Below, piece after piece: positions 44,063-51,841 of a stretch of DNA of 51,880 nt. The position numbers and the translations under genes are program-made. Source of the DNA: Candidatus Polarisedimenticolia bacterium. Lineage in GTDB: Bacteria > Acidobacteriota > Polarisedimenticolia > Gp22-AA2. The stretch covers positions 1 through 51,880 of the forward strand of contig DASYUH010000105.1 in the NCBI GenBank assembly GCA_036001465.1, given 5' to 3'. Positions within the stretch are counted from its first letter, which is position 1, and each line of letters begins with the position of its first letter. The notes under the pieces were generated by a model. That model ran no database searches, was not told the origin of the DNA, and saw only the letters and a program-made list of their open reading frames with translations.

Positions 44063-44432
44063 CGTGCTTCATCCATCGGCCGTGCCGGGGCCGGACGTGG
44101 CGCCACTCGATTCGGGTCCGGCCGGCTGAGAAAGGTCAGCGGGCGATCGGAGGTGTGATCTTGACGGGGTGTTGTGTATGCGTCCGGGCGGGAGGGAGGA
44201 CTACCGTGAGTGGCGGCCGGTCATCTCCCTCGGTGCGCGGACGCACCGATGGGCGTGGCGATGACCGTGATGAAACCTGTTCCGGATTGCGGCACGCGCC
44301 GTCACTCGTGTCATGGCCGAGGGAGAGTACGGCGAGGTTGACGGGAAGTCAACCAGGACTTGCGGTCCGGGACTTGCGGCCCGACTTGCGGTCCGGGGCC
44401 TTTCCGGACGGCCAGCGGGACACCGCCGGAGG
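44063..44432. other. 370-bp gap between hisG and the GH47 gene
   Basis: This gap holds the expected hisG promoter region but I found no convincing -35/-10 pair, His-codon leader or T-box. It does hold the tandem repeats at 44358-44398. I see no ORF with protein-like character. Confidence 0.5.
44358..44398. repeat. Three tandem copies of GACTTGCGGYCC
   Basis: GACTTGCGGTCCGG (44358-44371), GACTTGCGGCCC (44371-44382) and GACTTGCGGTCCGGGG (44383-44398) are adjacent copies, 35 nt past the GH47 stop (in its downstream sense). Confidence 0.75.
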
Positions 44433-45797
44433 TCACCAGGTCCGGCGCAGCGGATGCGCCTCGGTCGTGAAGACGACTTTCTCGGGGTCGATGTCGTCCT
44501 GCGGCGCGAAGAGCAGGTGGAAATACTTGAGCGTCTCGGCGAGAAAATAGCTCGGCATCAGGTCGCCCTGCCTTTTCGTGTTGACGTCCTCGAGGACCGC
44601 ATAGCCGGCCTCGGTCCGGCAGTGCGTCACGATGGCGTCGAAGAAGACCCGGCCCATGTCGAGGTAGCGCGGATCGCCCGTGGCCCGGTGCAGGGACCAG
44701 GCCGATTCGACGATCTCGGGGCGCAACGGGTACGCCGGGTGGGTCGCGCGCATGGCGACGTAGTCGAAGCCGTCCGGCTCCACACCCGCCGCGCTCCACA
44801 TGCTGAAGGCGGAGTCCTGCAGCCGCCGCGCCCGATCGAGGTCGCCGGCGAGGGCCAGGACGGCCGGGAAGAACGCCTCGAGCGCGCCGAATTCTCTGGC
44901 CGTGCGCCGGCCGGACGTCATGTCGACCGGTCCGTACCAGAGTCCTGTGGGCGTCTCGTCCGCGACGTGCCGGTTCAGAGCCGCGATGCTCTCTCGCCAC
45001 ATCCGGCCGCACTCCTCGTCGTCGAACAGCCGCCAGCACTTCAGGAGATATTCGTAGTAGGAGTCGATGCGCGCGCCGACGTGGCTCGAGGGGCTGACCC
45101 AGCGACCCGACTCGACGTCGATCACCTCCCCCACCAGGCCGATCGGGGATCGGCGTTCGAACAGCCGGGTCAGCGCATGCTTCGCCTTGTCGTAATAGAC
45201 ACTCTTGCCGGTGAGCCGGGCCAGGGTGCCGAACTCCAGCAGGAGGGTACCGATTTCCGCGGGGTTGCTCTCGGCGCCGCTCGTTTCCCCCGTCTTGAGG
45301 TTCACGTACACGTAGGGCATGCCCGTCGGCGAATCGAAGACCGGCAGGAGACGGCGACCCAGGTCGTCGGCGAGCGCCAGCAGGCGGGGGTCGCTCATCA
45401 TCTGGCTGGCGGACAGCAGCCCGCCGAGGACCCGGATGGTGATCTCGAAGTTCTTGACCGAGATGTCCTTGTCGAAGGAGAGGTTCTCCACGATGTACGC
45501 CCTGGTGCGCTCGGCCTCCTCCCTGTCACCGAGGAGCAGCAGCGTGTCGAGAGCGTCCACCGGCGTGATCAGGAGCGGCCGGGAATACCAGTCATGCGCC
45601 TCCCGGCTCAGGGGTTTCAGCTCGTCGTGGCCCCAGGCGTACCGCTTGTAGCCCTCCCACGCGTGGCGGAACTCTTCCCGCACGCGGCCGGCCATGGCCT
45701 TCCGCTCCGCGCCCCGCCATTCCCGAGCCGCCGTGCCGGTCGGCGCGGCCGTGCAGCCGCTGAGCGCCACGACTCCAAGCATCGCCAGACGACGCAT
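44433..45797 (-). CDS. Glycoside hydrolase family 47 (alpha-1,2-mannosidase-like) lipoprotein
   Basis: A 454-residue GH47 enzyme, a family best known for eukaryotic N-glycan trimming in the ER and Golgi. The motifs are clear: ITPVDALDTLLLLG, FEITIRVLGGLLSA, ARIDSYYEYLLKCW, LRPEIVESAWSL, YFLAETLKYFHLLF and FTTEAHPL, close to the eukaryotic FLAETLKYLYLLF and NTEAHP. A lipobox (ALSGC, about 15) marks it as a lipoprotein, so it probably acts on mannosides outside the cytoplasm. Ca2+ dependence is expected for the family. The ATG at 45797 is followed directly by the lipoprotein signal. It has no carbohydrate-related neighbours and could have been acquired by transfer. Confidence 0.9.
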   Translation of the reverse strand: MRRLAMLGVVALSGCTAAPTGTAAREWRGAERKAMAGRVREEFRHAWEGYKRYAWGHDELKPLSREAHDWYSRPLLITPVDALDTLLLLGDREEAERTRAYIVENLSFDKDISVKNFEITIRVLGGLLSASQMMSDPRLLALADDLGRRLLPVFDSPTGMPYVYVNLKTGETSGAESNPAEIGTLLLEFGTLARLTGKSVYYDKAKHALTRLFERRSPIGLVGEVIDVESGRWVSPSSHVGARIDSYYEYLLKCWRLFDDEECGRMWRESIAALNRHVADETPTGLWYGPVDMTSGRRTAREFGALEAFFPAVLALAGDLDRARRLQDSAFSMWSAAGVEPDGFDYVAMRATHPAYPLRPEIVESAWSLHRATGDPRYLDMGRVFFDAIVTHCRTEAGYAVLEDVNTKRQGDLMPSYFLAETLKYFHLLFAPQDDIDPEKVVFTTEAHPLRRTW

Positions 45798-46290
45798 GCG
45801 ACCGTCCCTCGGTCCCACCCGCCGCCCACGATACAACAGAGCCCAGTCGATGGCGCGGTGGGAGCCCGCAGTCGTACTTGAGTCTGAGGATCTCTCGCAA
45901 TCGTCTCATCGGTAGTCTCAAGGACGGCATGCCGTGGCTCCCTCCTTCGAGGGACCCACTGTGTCTTCCTACTTGGCATCGTTGAGATCGATAGCACCGA
46001 GCGCCAGGACTTTGGTGTCTTTGAACGTGGCCTGACACCACCGCTCGTCGCAACGATTGAAGACGCGGTACGCTTGGACAACGTGCCCACGCGGGCCGGC
46101 ATGGCTATCGGCGAGGTTGAACAGCACACCGATGACAGTCTCGACGCCGGCGGCATGGTCACTATAAAGGTCATCAGGAACGCGGCCCTGTCGCGACGAC
46201 CGCCAGCTCTCACCACGCGCCTTCAGAAGCTCTTTGCCCCGTGATGACTGACCGGACGCAGAGACAATAGGGTTGCTGCTCGCCGCATCC

Positions 46291-46399
46291 GATAACGCCG
46301 CGATCCGTAACCCTGGCCCTCCGCTCCTCGCTCCGGGCCAGGGTCGAGCGCCGCGCGCCACACAGACCGTAGCGCGCGTCGTACGGAACAGGCGTTATC
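46291..46399. repeat. attC-like dyad A
   Basis: GATAACGCC (46291-46299) pairs with GGCGTTATC (46391-46399). After an unpaired spacer (GCGA versus ACA), TCCGTA (46304-46309) pairs with TACGGA (46382-46387). Inside, CCCTGGCCC (46311-46319) pairs with GGGCCAGGG (46335-46343). Two paired boxes around an unequal unpaired spacer is the architecture of integron attC sites, but the end box GTTATCC departs from the GTTRRRY consensus. Confidence 0.45.
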
Positions 46400-46478
46400 C
46401 GACGCGGCCCCCGGGGCACAGGCCGCGCCGGCCGCACTCCACCGTTAAAGAAGTGAACGCTCCCATCGCCGCGCCGCG

Positions 46479-46587
46479 CGACCGTCACGGCCCGTGCGTC
46501 CGGGTCGCAGCGGCGTCTTTGCAGTTCCCCCCTGGCGCCGGCCTGCGGCACGCCCCCCAGCGGGCCGCTGGGGGGCTCGGCGCCCGA
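46479..46587. repeat. Structured repeat B (with perfect palindrome at 46552-46576)
   Basis: This stretch is similar, in inverted orientation, to 46668-46776. Shared blocks include CCGTCACGG, TCGCAGCG/GCGCAGCG, CCCCCCT and a 25-nt palindrome GCCCCCC...GGGGGGC at 46552-46576. Confidence 0.55.
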
Positions 46588-46667
46588 CGTCTCGAACTCG
46601 CCTCGATGACGACGCCGTTGCTCTTTCCTTCGATGAGTAGTTGATCTTGTTCGCCGGTGCGGCGCGC

Positions 46668-46776
46668 GGTTGAGCGCGAGCCCCCCGGCGGCCCGCCGGG
46701 GGGCGGGCCGAAGGCCGCGCAAGGGGGGCAGTGCATCATGCTCGCTGCGCCCCGCACGCAACGACCGTGACGGCCG
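46668..46776. repeat. Structured repeat C, inverted relative of B
   Basis: Inverted copy of B, diverged by eye by roughly a third. It has its own 25-nt palindrome at 46680-46704. The pair B/C flanks about 80 nt and could fold into one very large stem. Confidence 0.55.
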
Positions 46777-46853
46777 CACGGATCAGGTTGTCGAGGAGAT
46801 CAGATCAGCGAAGAGAAGTGCGGCCGGCGCGGGCGTTGCCGCGGGGTCCGCGT

Positions 46854-46935
46854 CTCGCCCAAGCGCGCCTTATGCCGCGTGGTCCCGGAGCGCTCCGCGC
46901 GGAGGGCCACGTCGGCATAAGTCCCGCTTGGCGAG
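46854..46935. repeat. attC-like dyad D, just after the HEAT-repeat gene
   Basis: CTCGCCCAAGCG pairs with CGCTTGGCGAG (one bulged C); after a 3-nt spacer on each side CTTATGCCG+CGTGG pairs with CCACG+CGGCATAAG (one bulged T at 46912). It begins 21 nt beyond the stop of the minus-strand gene 46957-47850, the position an attC has in an integron cassette. The core is CTTGGGC instead of GTTRRRY. Confidence 0.5.
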
Positions 46936-46956
46936 CATGGACAGCAGCCCACCGAT

Positions 46957-47850
46957 CTAATGGGGGCCACAGATCCGAGCATAATCCGCAGCGATCTCCC
47001 GGACGCTCAGATCGGGATCCTGAACAAGATCATTGAGTTTCTTGCAAGCGATCGACGTACCGATCCGAATTAGACCCTTCACTGCATTCATACGCACTAG
47101 TGGGTCAGGGTCCTCTAGGCGATCCATCAACACCTGAGCATCTCGAGTTCCTCCGCACCTAGATAACCAGAATACCGCGCCATTACGGACATCGTCGTCC
47201 TGGTCCATCATGGCTCTGATTACTTCATCCTGGGATGTCGGACTACAATACTTTGCAAGGGATGAAAGTGCCCGTGCTCGCAACTGCGCATCGGGGCGCA
47301 TCGCAAGGTCTTCTAAAAGGGGAATTGACCTCGGGTCACCTAAAGCACCCAGCGCTGTCGCAATGGATGCTAAAGGCTCATCTGAGCTTTGACGTGCAAG
47401 CTTCTGAAGCTCTTGAAAAGCACCTGCACCTCCAAGCTCCCCAAGAGCAAGACAGGCCGTGTCTTTGATGAAATTTGCGCCCTTCAGGCGGTCGTCAATG
47501 TACAGAAACCTGACCAGGTGTGTTCGCCCCGCGTTAATGCGGTGCTCACCAACCACGTCCAAGATCGACGTTATGAGGCCTGCAGGATGAGAATCCCAAT
47601 TCTGGAGCTTCTCATCGAGGAGTCTCAGCGCCTTCCTCGTTGATCCTGGCGTCTGTGCTTTCTGAAACGCTCTTACGTCCTCCCATACCGCCGGGTCGTC
47701 TTCGTCCAGTCTCATGGCATGATCGGTCTCTTGGCCCTCCGAGATTAACTTACCCTTCTCCTCGGAGCACCGGTTGACCCACACACCATAGAAGCAGGGA
47801 GCCACGGTGAGAGCACCAAACAACAATGCTGGTGCCCACCTAGGACGCAT
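46957..47850 (-). CDS. HEAT-repeat protein with N-terminal membrane anchor
   Basis: A protein of 297 residues (308 if started at 47883) with a hydrophobic N-terminus (WAPALLFGALTVAPCFYGVWV) and, from about 130 on, HEAT/PBS-lyase-type repeats (ALGELGGAGAFQELQKLARQ; ALGALGDPRSIPLLEDLAMRP; DPDPLVRMNAVKGLIRIG). Such repeats bind other proteins; the partner is unknown. Base composition is clearly lower in GC than the neighbouring genes, pointing to transfer. The ATG at 47850 lies inside the end of a small upstream ORF (47840-47938) with a strong ribosome-binding site, so coupled translation is likely. An attC-like dyad lies after the stop. Confidence 0.75.
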   Translation of the reverse strand: MRPRWAPALLFGALTVAPCFYGVWVNRCSEEKGKLISEGQETDHAMRLDEDDPAVWEDVRAFQKAQTPGSTRKALRLLDEKLQNWDSHPAGLITSILDVVGEHRINAGRTHLVRFLYIDDRLKGANFIKDTACLALGELGGAGAFQELQKLARQSSDEPLASIATALGALGDPRSIPLLEDLAMRPDAQLRARALSSLAKYCSPTSQDEVIRAMMDQDDDVRNGAVFWLSRCGGTRDAQVLMDRLEDPDPLVRMNAVKGLIRIGTSIACKKLNDLVQDPDLSVREIAADYARICGPH

Positions 47851-47938
47851 CGACAGAAACCGAGTTTCTAGACACCCCCACATCTCTGCCGTGAGGCAAC
47901 GGCACCTTCACGCTGAATTTGTTGAGAAGCTTCATCAT
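47840..47938 (-). CDS. Small leader ORF overlapping the HEAT-repeat gene start
   Basis: A 32-codon frame beginning ATGATG at 47938 behind a strong GAAGGAGGATCG site and ending in TAG at 47840. It encodes MMKLLNKFSVKVPLP and then a polar tail. The HEAT gene's ATG at 47850 lies within its last codons in another frame. It may only serve to bring ribosomes to that start. Confidence 0.5.
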   Translation of the reverse strand: MMKLLNKFSVKVPLPHGRDVGVSRNSVSVDAS

Positions 47939-48021
47939 CGATCCTCCTTCTTGCTTGTCGTGCTGATCCTGACCAAGTTACGCAAGGCCATTCATCCATT
48001 CTAGACACGATCGGCCTTTAA

Positions 48022-48294
48022 CTATTTACCGGTTACTTTGCGTTCATTCGGATGCCGGGATCGCCACTCTGCTTCACCAGCCGCCATCCAGGCCCCAAGA
48101 CCGTGTGCGAAACCCTCGAACGACCTAAACTGAGATGTTTGACCTTGACCACCCATTAATGCTTGGTCAGCCGATCCACCACATTGATCGTCCTGATCAT
48201 TACGATAGTCAATTTGGATTGATCTCTCGACAGCCTCGCTTTGTCGATCTCCCTCTTCGCCAGGCCCTTCGCCCCTCTTACCATGCTCGGCCAT
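48022..48294 (-). CDS. Small hypothetical protein
   Basis: A 90-residue hydrophilic frame (MAEHGKRGEGPGEEGDRQSE...) rich in Gln, Asp, Glu and Gly. It has lower GC, like the HEAT gene. The ATG at 48294 has GAGGGG nearby; a longer version would start at 48324. It lies just outside the left end of the mobile element. I recognise no domain, and it may be non-coding. Confidence 0.4.
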   Translation of the reverse strand: MAEHGKRGEGPGEEGDRQSEAVERSIQIDYRNDQDDQCGGSADQALMGGQGQTSQFRSFEGFAHGLGAWMAAGEAEWRSRHPNERKVTGK

Positions 48295-48304
48295 ATTGTG
48301 CCCC

Positions 48305-49492
48305 TCATGATATTCGTCCCGCATAATGGAGCGTAATCGGTGGAGTAACGCGCCTGCTTCGGATGAGTAGATAACCGCGTTCGATCAAGGCACGGCTGAG
48401 GGCGACGCGGTCGATGGACGCCCGGAGCCAGTGTGAACGAAGCTTCCATGAAGGGATCTGGCGCTCGGCGCATTCGCGTTCTCTGTGGTGATCATACGCC
48501 GAGCGGAACAGCCGTGCATCGTTTTCGGTGATGGGAGTGCGGGCTTCCCACGCCGCCTCGGGCGTGGGGCCGCCCAGTCCCCAAGGGTGTGCCGTGTCGT
48601 TCGCCTGGCGACGCGCAGCGGCGACATCATCGCAGGTCCATTGCCCGGTCCGGTCGTGTCGCGCCGACTGGTAGAAGGCGCGCACCTCGAGCGAGCCGAT
48701 ACCGGCCTCGACACTCCCGTTGTAGGCCGGCGTGCCCGGAGGAGAGAACAGGGCGAACACGCGGTGTTCCCGGAGCAACGTCCCGACCTCCCACGAGAGG
48801 AAGGCGGATCCGTTGTCCATCTTGATCACCAGGGGCCGGCCCTCGTGCTCGAAGAGCATGCGCAACGCGTCCACGACGACCCGGGCGCCCTCGCCCTCGC
48901 ACGGCATGGCCAGCATCTGCCGGCCGCTGGCCAGGTCACGCACCAGAAGCAGATAGCGATACTGTCCGTCGATCGGCGCGGGCGGTTCGGTGAAGTCCAT
49001 GGCCCACACCGTGCCGGGACGGGTCCAGCGCAGGGTATGAACGAGCCACCGCCTGCGTCGCCGGTACACCGACCGGCAACGCTCGAGGAGATGGTCGAGT
49101 TCGGCCCGGGCTACCTGGGGGAACAGGTCCCGCAGGGCCGCCAGGCTGGCGTGCGGCCCCATCAGCGAGAAGACCCCCAGGATGTCCGCGCGGGTCTCGC
49201 GGTCGAGGTCCTCGACCGGCCGGCCGCGCGGCCTCAACGTCATGCGGTCCTCTTTCCAGCGACGCATCCAGCGCGAGAGCGCCGACAACGACAGGGCCAG
49301 GCGGCGGGCGCTGGCCGACCGGGTCTCGCCATGGCACTCCAGCCAGCGAGCGAACGCGACGGCGGAACGCCGCGCGGTGCGCTCCGCCTGGCGCGCTCGC
49401 CGCTGACGCCTCGGCCCGCGCCGCCGGCGATCCCGCCGACTCTCCGTCTGGTCCTGCACGATGCTCTCCAGTCGTCCGACGTGCCGCCTCAA
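48305..49492 (-). CDS. Element gene D: DDE (rve) recombinase
   Basis: A 395-residue integrase-core protein. An N-terminal helix-turn-helix part (SASARRLALSLSALSRWMRRW, about 60-80) precedes the catalytic core with Asp in WAMDFTEPP, Asp in VIKMDNGSAF and Glu in NGSVEAGIGSLE, the DDE triad. The start is a TTG overlapping the gene C stop (TTGA). The last codons run through the left inverted repeat, and the stop lies just outside, so the reading frame crosses the element's end. It differs clearly from gene A's recombinase. Function: cut-and-paste or copy-type transposition (inferred). Confidence 0.85.
   Translation of the reverse strand: MRRHVGRLESIVQDQTESRRDRRRRGPRRQRRARQAERTARRSAVAFARWLECHGETRSASARRLALSLSALSRWMRRWKEDRMTLRPRGRPVEDLDRETRADILGVFSLMGPHASLAALRDLFPQVARAELDHLLERCRSVYRRRRRWLVHTLRWTRPGTVWAMDFTEPPAPIDGQYRYLLLVRDLASGRQMLAMPCEGEGARVVVDALRMLFEHEGRPLVIKMDNGSAFLSWEVGTLLREHRVFALFSPPGTPAYNGSVEAGIGSLEVRAFYQSARHDRTGQWTCDDVAAARRQANDTAHPWGLGGPTPEAAWEARTPITENDARLFRSAYDHHRERECAERQIPSWKLRSHWLRASIDRVALSRALIERGYLLIRSRRVTPPITLHYAGRIS
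48308..48348 (+). repeat. Left terminal inverted repeat
   Basis: The last 14 bp (48335-48348) are a perfect match to the right end's inverse; more scattered identity (ATTCGTC, CAT, GAG) extends outward to about 48308. Confidence 0.75.
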
Positions 49493-49902
49493 CCGCCGCT
49501 GCCAGGCGCTGCAGGCCCTGTTGGCTTCTTCCGGCGCCGGGAGTTTTTTTTACTCCGGAACAGCTCCGGCATCGCCAGCGCCAACTCGGTGCGCACCAGC
49601 GCCGCCTGCAGATCCACTTCCAGCTCCTGGATGCGACCTTCCAGTTCTTTCTCCCGCGCGGTCCTGGTCTCCGCCGTCGCCGGCCGCCCAGCCGGCTTCG
49701 GCATCAACGCCCCCAGCGCACCCTCCAGAGCCTCCCGCCTGAGCTCGTGCAGCCGCGACTCACTGACTCCAAGCTCTTCGCACGCCTGCGCCACGCTCAC
49801 CCGGCCGGACAGAGTGTCCAGGAGAACCCGCAGCCGGCGCTTGAGGTCCTCCGGCCCCTCCAATCGATCCACGTGCCCCACGCCTTCGGGCGGCCGGCTC
49901 AT
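49489..49902 (-). CDS. Element gene C: helix-turn-helix/coiled-coil protein
   Basis: A 137-residue protein with an N-terminal helix-turn-helix (LSGRVSVAQACEELGVSESRLHELR, about 28-52) and a predicted coiled coil (KELEGRIQELEVDLQAALVRTELALA). The tail is basic. It looks like a paralogue of gene B: both read LGVS-R-LxRxALEG-xxAL-P-P-G-R and then a coil. Its ATG overlaps the gene B stop (ATGA) and its stop overlaps the gene D start. It is probably a DNA-binding accessory subunit of the transposition complex. Confidence 0.75.
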   Translation of the reverse strand: MSRPPEGVGHVDRLEGPEDLKRRLRVLLDTLSGRVSVAQACEELGVSESRLHELRREALEGALGALMPKPAGRPATAETRTAREKELEGRIQELEVDLQAALVRTELALAMPELFRSKKNSRRRKKPTGPAAPGSGG

Positions 49903-50375
49903 CGGTTCGACTCTGGTGCGGCCGCTGTCGGTCCCGACTCCGGTGCCGGCGCCCGCAACAAGGCCATCGCCTTCACCGCCCTCACTTGCGGCCGGCGCCG
50001 CCGGCGCTTGTCTCCCTTCCCCTTGTCCCGCGACGGCGGGGGCGGCAGCCCCATCGTCCGCTGCGCCGCACGCACCAGCGCCTGCAACCGCCCCATCTCC
50101 CGCTGCAGCCTCGCCTTCTCCCGCCCCGCCTCTTGCAGCGCGTCCTCGGGCCGCCGTCTCTTTCCCTTCGGCCGCGGCTGAAGCGCCTGCACCATCCCCT
50201 CCAGCGCCCGCCGCTCCAGCACGTAGTACCGCATCGCCGAGACCCCCAAAGCCTCCGAGGCCTCCGTCGGCGTCCGCAGCCCCGCCAGCACCTCCAGGAT
50301 CAATGCCGCGCTGCGCTTCGGCCCCGCGTCTCCTGTCAACGGCCGCGCTTGTGGCCGTATCCCCTTCGTGCTCAT
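49899..50375 (-). CDS. Element gene B: helix-turn-helix/coiled-coil protein
   Basis: A 158-residue protein with a helix-turn-helix (LAGLRTPTEASEALGVSAMRYYVLERR, about 29-55) and a coil (REKARLQREMGRLQALVRAAQ), then a Lys/Arg-rich segment and a Pro/Ala-rich tail. It is similar in layout and key residues to gene C. The ATG at 50375 overlaps the gene A stop (ATGA). It probably binds element DNA or one of the recombinases. Confidence 0.75.
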   Translation of the reverse strand: MSTKGIRPQARPLTGDAGPKRSAALILEVLAGLRTPTEASEALGVSAMRYYVLERRALEGMVQALQPRPKGKRRRPEDALQEAGREKARLQREMGRLQALVRAAQRTMGLPPPPSRDKGKGDKRRRRRPQVRAVKAMALLRAPAPESGPTAAAPESNR

Positions 50376-51796
50376 GCCTCACCTCCCTCGCCCTCCACAA
50401 CCGGCGCTCTCCGGCCCGGCGCCGTCAGGTCCACCTCCTGCCGGCCACCTTCCGTCGTCTGCACCACCAGCTTCCCACCCTCCCCGTGCAGCGTGATCCC
50501 TGCTTCTCCCACACGCCCGGTCAGGTACACGCTCTGCCGCGGCGTCCCGTGACGCGCCACGTCCAGGGCGTTCGCCTCGACTCGCTTCTTCAGCGTCTCC
50601 AGAACCTGCGGCGCCGCCGAGAAGTACCGGTCCGCCGGCACCAGCCCCTCCAGGCCCTGGTGCGTCCTCTGGAAGTTGTAGTAGTCGATGTACAACCCGA
50701 TCCGCCGGCGTGCATCGTCCAGGCCTTGGAACACCGCCTTCTCCACGCACTCCCGCCACAGCGTCCCCCAGAACCGCTCGATCTTCCCCAAGGTCTGCGG
50801 GTGCCGCGCCCGGGCCAAGAGCTGCCGGATCCCCCGACGCGCGCACAGCCGCGCGAACTCGCTCGTCCCACGCCACGTGTGATACTGCGGCCCCTGGTCC
50901 GTCAACACCTCCTCCGGCGCCCCGTAGTTCGCGATCGCCGCCTCCAACACCTCCCGCACCAGGCCCCCCGACGACGACCCGTACAGCCCATACCCCACGA
51001 TGTACCGGCTGTGGTCGTCCATGAACCCCACCAGGTACAACCGCCGTCCCTCCCGCTTCAAAAGGAACGTGAACAGATCCGATTGCCACAGCTGGTTCGG
51101 CCTCGCCCGCTCGAACTCCCGCGGCTTGTCCGGGTGCCGCTCCGTCGCTCGCTCCTCGCTCTCGTACCCGGCCTCCCGCAGCACCCGCGCCACCGCCCCT
51201 GAACTCGCCGCGAACCCCTCCGAGCGCAACAGCATGTCGTGGATCCGATCGCACCCCCACTCCTCGTGCTGCCTCTTCATCATCAGGATCGCACGCTTCG
51301 TCGCCTCCGGCATCCGGCTCCCCGCAGGCGCTCCCCGCCGCTTCTCGTCCAGCCCCGCCGGCCCCAGGAGCTCGAAGCGCTTCTTCCAGGCGTACAACGT
51401 GTGCGCCGACACACCCGCGATCTTCCCGAACGCCCCGGCCGTCAGCTCCGACCTCCCCCAGGCATCCAGGATCAACAACCGCTGCTCGCCACTCAAGGAC
51501 ACCCCTTCCACGCCCGGCTGAGGCTCCTCCTCCACCACACGCCGTAGCGGTCCTCCCTTTCTCCGCCCCGTCAGGATCGGTGGCGCCGGCTCCTCTTCCG
51601 TCTCAGCTTCCGACACGGGCACCTCGTCCTCCGGCCCCTCGATCGCCGGCATCACCACCTCCCGTGTCGTGATCCCGGTTCCCGGCTCACCGAACAACCG
51701 CGGTGCTCGACGCTCTTCTTCGTCCCCAGTCTGCGACGCCAACTCCTCCGGGCGCACCTCGACCTCGTCGGACTCTCCATCGTTCCGCTCCCACAT
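50372..51796 (-). CDS. Element gene A: DDE (rve) recombinase
   Basis: A 474-residue recombinase and the first gene of the element. An acidic, low-complexity N-terminus (about 1-95) is followed by helix-turn-helix parts (AFGKIAGVSAHTLYAWKKRF; WGCDRIHDMLLRSEGFAASSGAVARVLREAGY) and an rve core with Asp in WQSDLFTFL, Asp in VLTDQGPQY and Glu in GKIERFWGTLWRE. The C-terminal beta domain (about 410-474) resembles those of Mu-type integrases. GGGAGGACGGG precedes the ATG. Relation to IS481/IS3-type cores is clear, but partner genes B to D set it apart. Confidence 0.85.
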   Translation of the reverse strand: MWERNDGESDEVEVRPEELASQTGDEEERRAPRLFGEPGTGITTREVVMPAIEGPEDEVPVSEAETEEEPAPPILTGRRKGGPLRRVVEEEPQPGVEGVSLSGEQRLLILDAWGRSELTAGAFGKIAGVSAHTLYAWKKRFELLGPAGLDEKRRGAPAGSRMPEATKRAILMMKRQHEEWGCDRIHDMLLRSEGFAASSGAVARVLREAGYESEERATERHPDKPREFERARPNQLWQSDLFTFLLKREGRRLYLVGFMDDHSRYIVGYGLYGSSSGGLVREVLEAAIANYGAPEEVLTDQGPQYHTWRGTSEFARLCARRGIRQLLARARHPQTLGKIERFWGTLWRECVEKAVFQGLDDARRRIGLYIDYYNFQRTHQGLEGLVPADRYFSAAPQVLETLKKRVEANALDVARHGTPRQSVYLTGRVGEAGITLHGEGGKLVVQTTEGGRQEVDLTAPGRRAPVVEGEGGEA

Positions 51797-51841
51797 CCCG
51801 TCCTCCCGTTCGCGGCCTCCGGCCGCTCCAGGAAGCAGGAA

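Larger units (their letters stand above)
45969..46956. other. About 1 kb without a convincing gene, rich in large dyads
   Basis: No open frame here looks like a real protein; the longest candidates (45969-46361 and 46210-46779, minus strand) overlap dyads or lack a credible start. The stretch contains four strong dyad elements between 46291 and 46935, described separately. It lies between the GH47 gene and a lower-GC gene and appears to be accessory DNA. Confidence 0.6.

Noticed and set aside
44063-44200. Histidine attenuator or leader peptide before hisG
   Set aside because: No run of His codons followed by a terminator was found on the minus strand.
45969-46361. Minus-strand frame of 130 codons ending VLALGAIDLNDAK
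   Set aside because: Its only usable start lies within attC-like dyad A and no ribosome-binding site or known domain is seen. It may be a decayed fragment.
46210-46779. Minus-strand frame of 189 codons across repeats B and C
   Set aside because: Arg/Gly/Pro-rich composition is a by-product of the GC-rich palindromes; no domain.
46291-46935. Calling these dyads true integron attC sites
   Set aside because: Cores differ from GTTRRRY and no integrase is visible, so they are listed only as attC-like.
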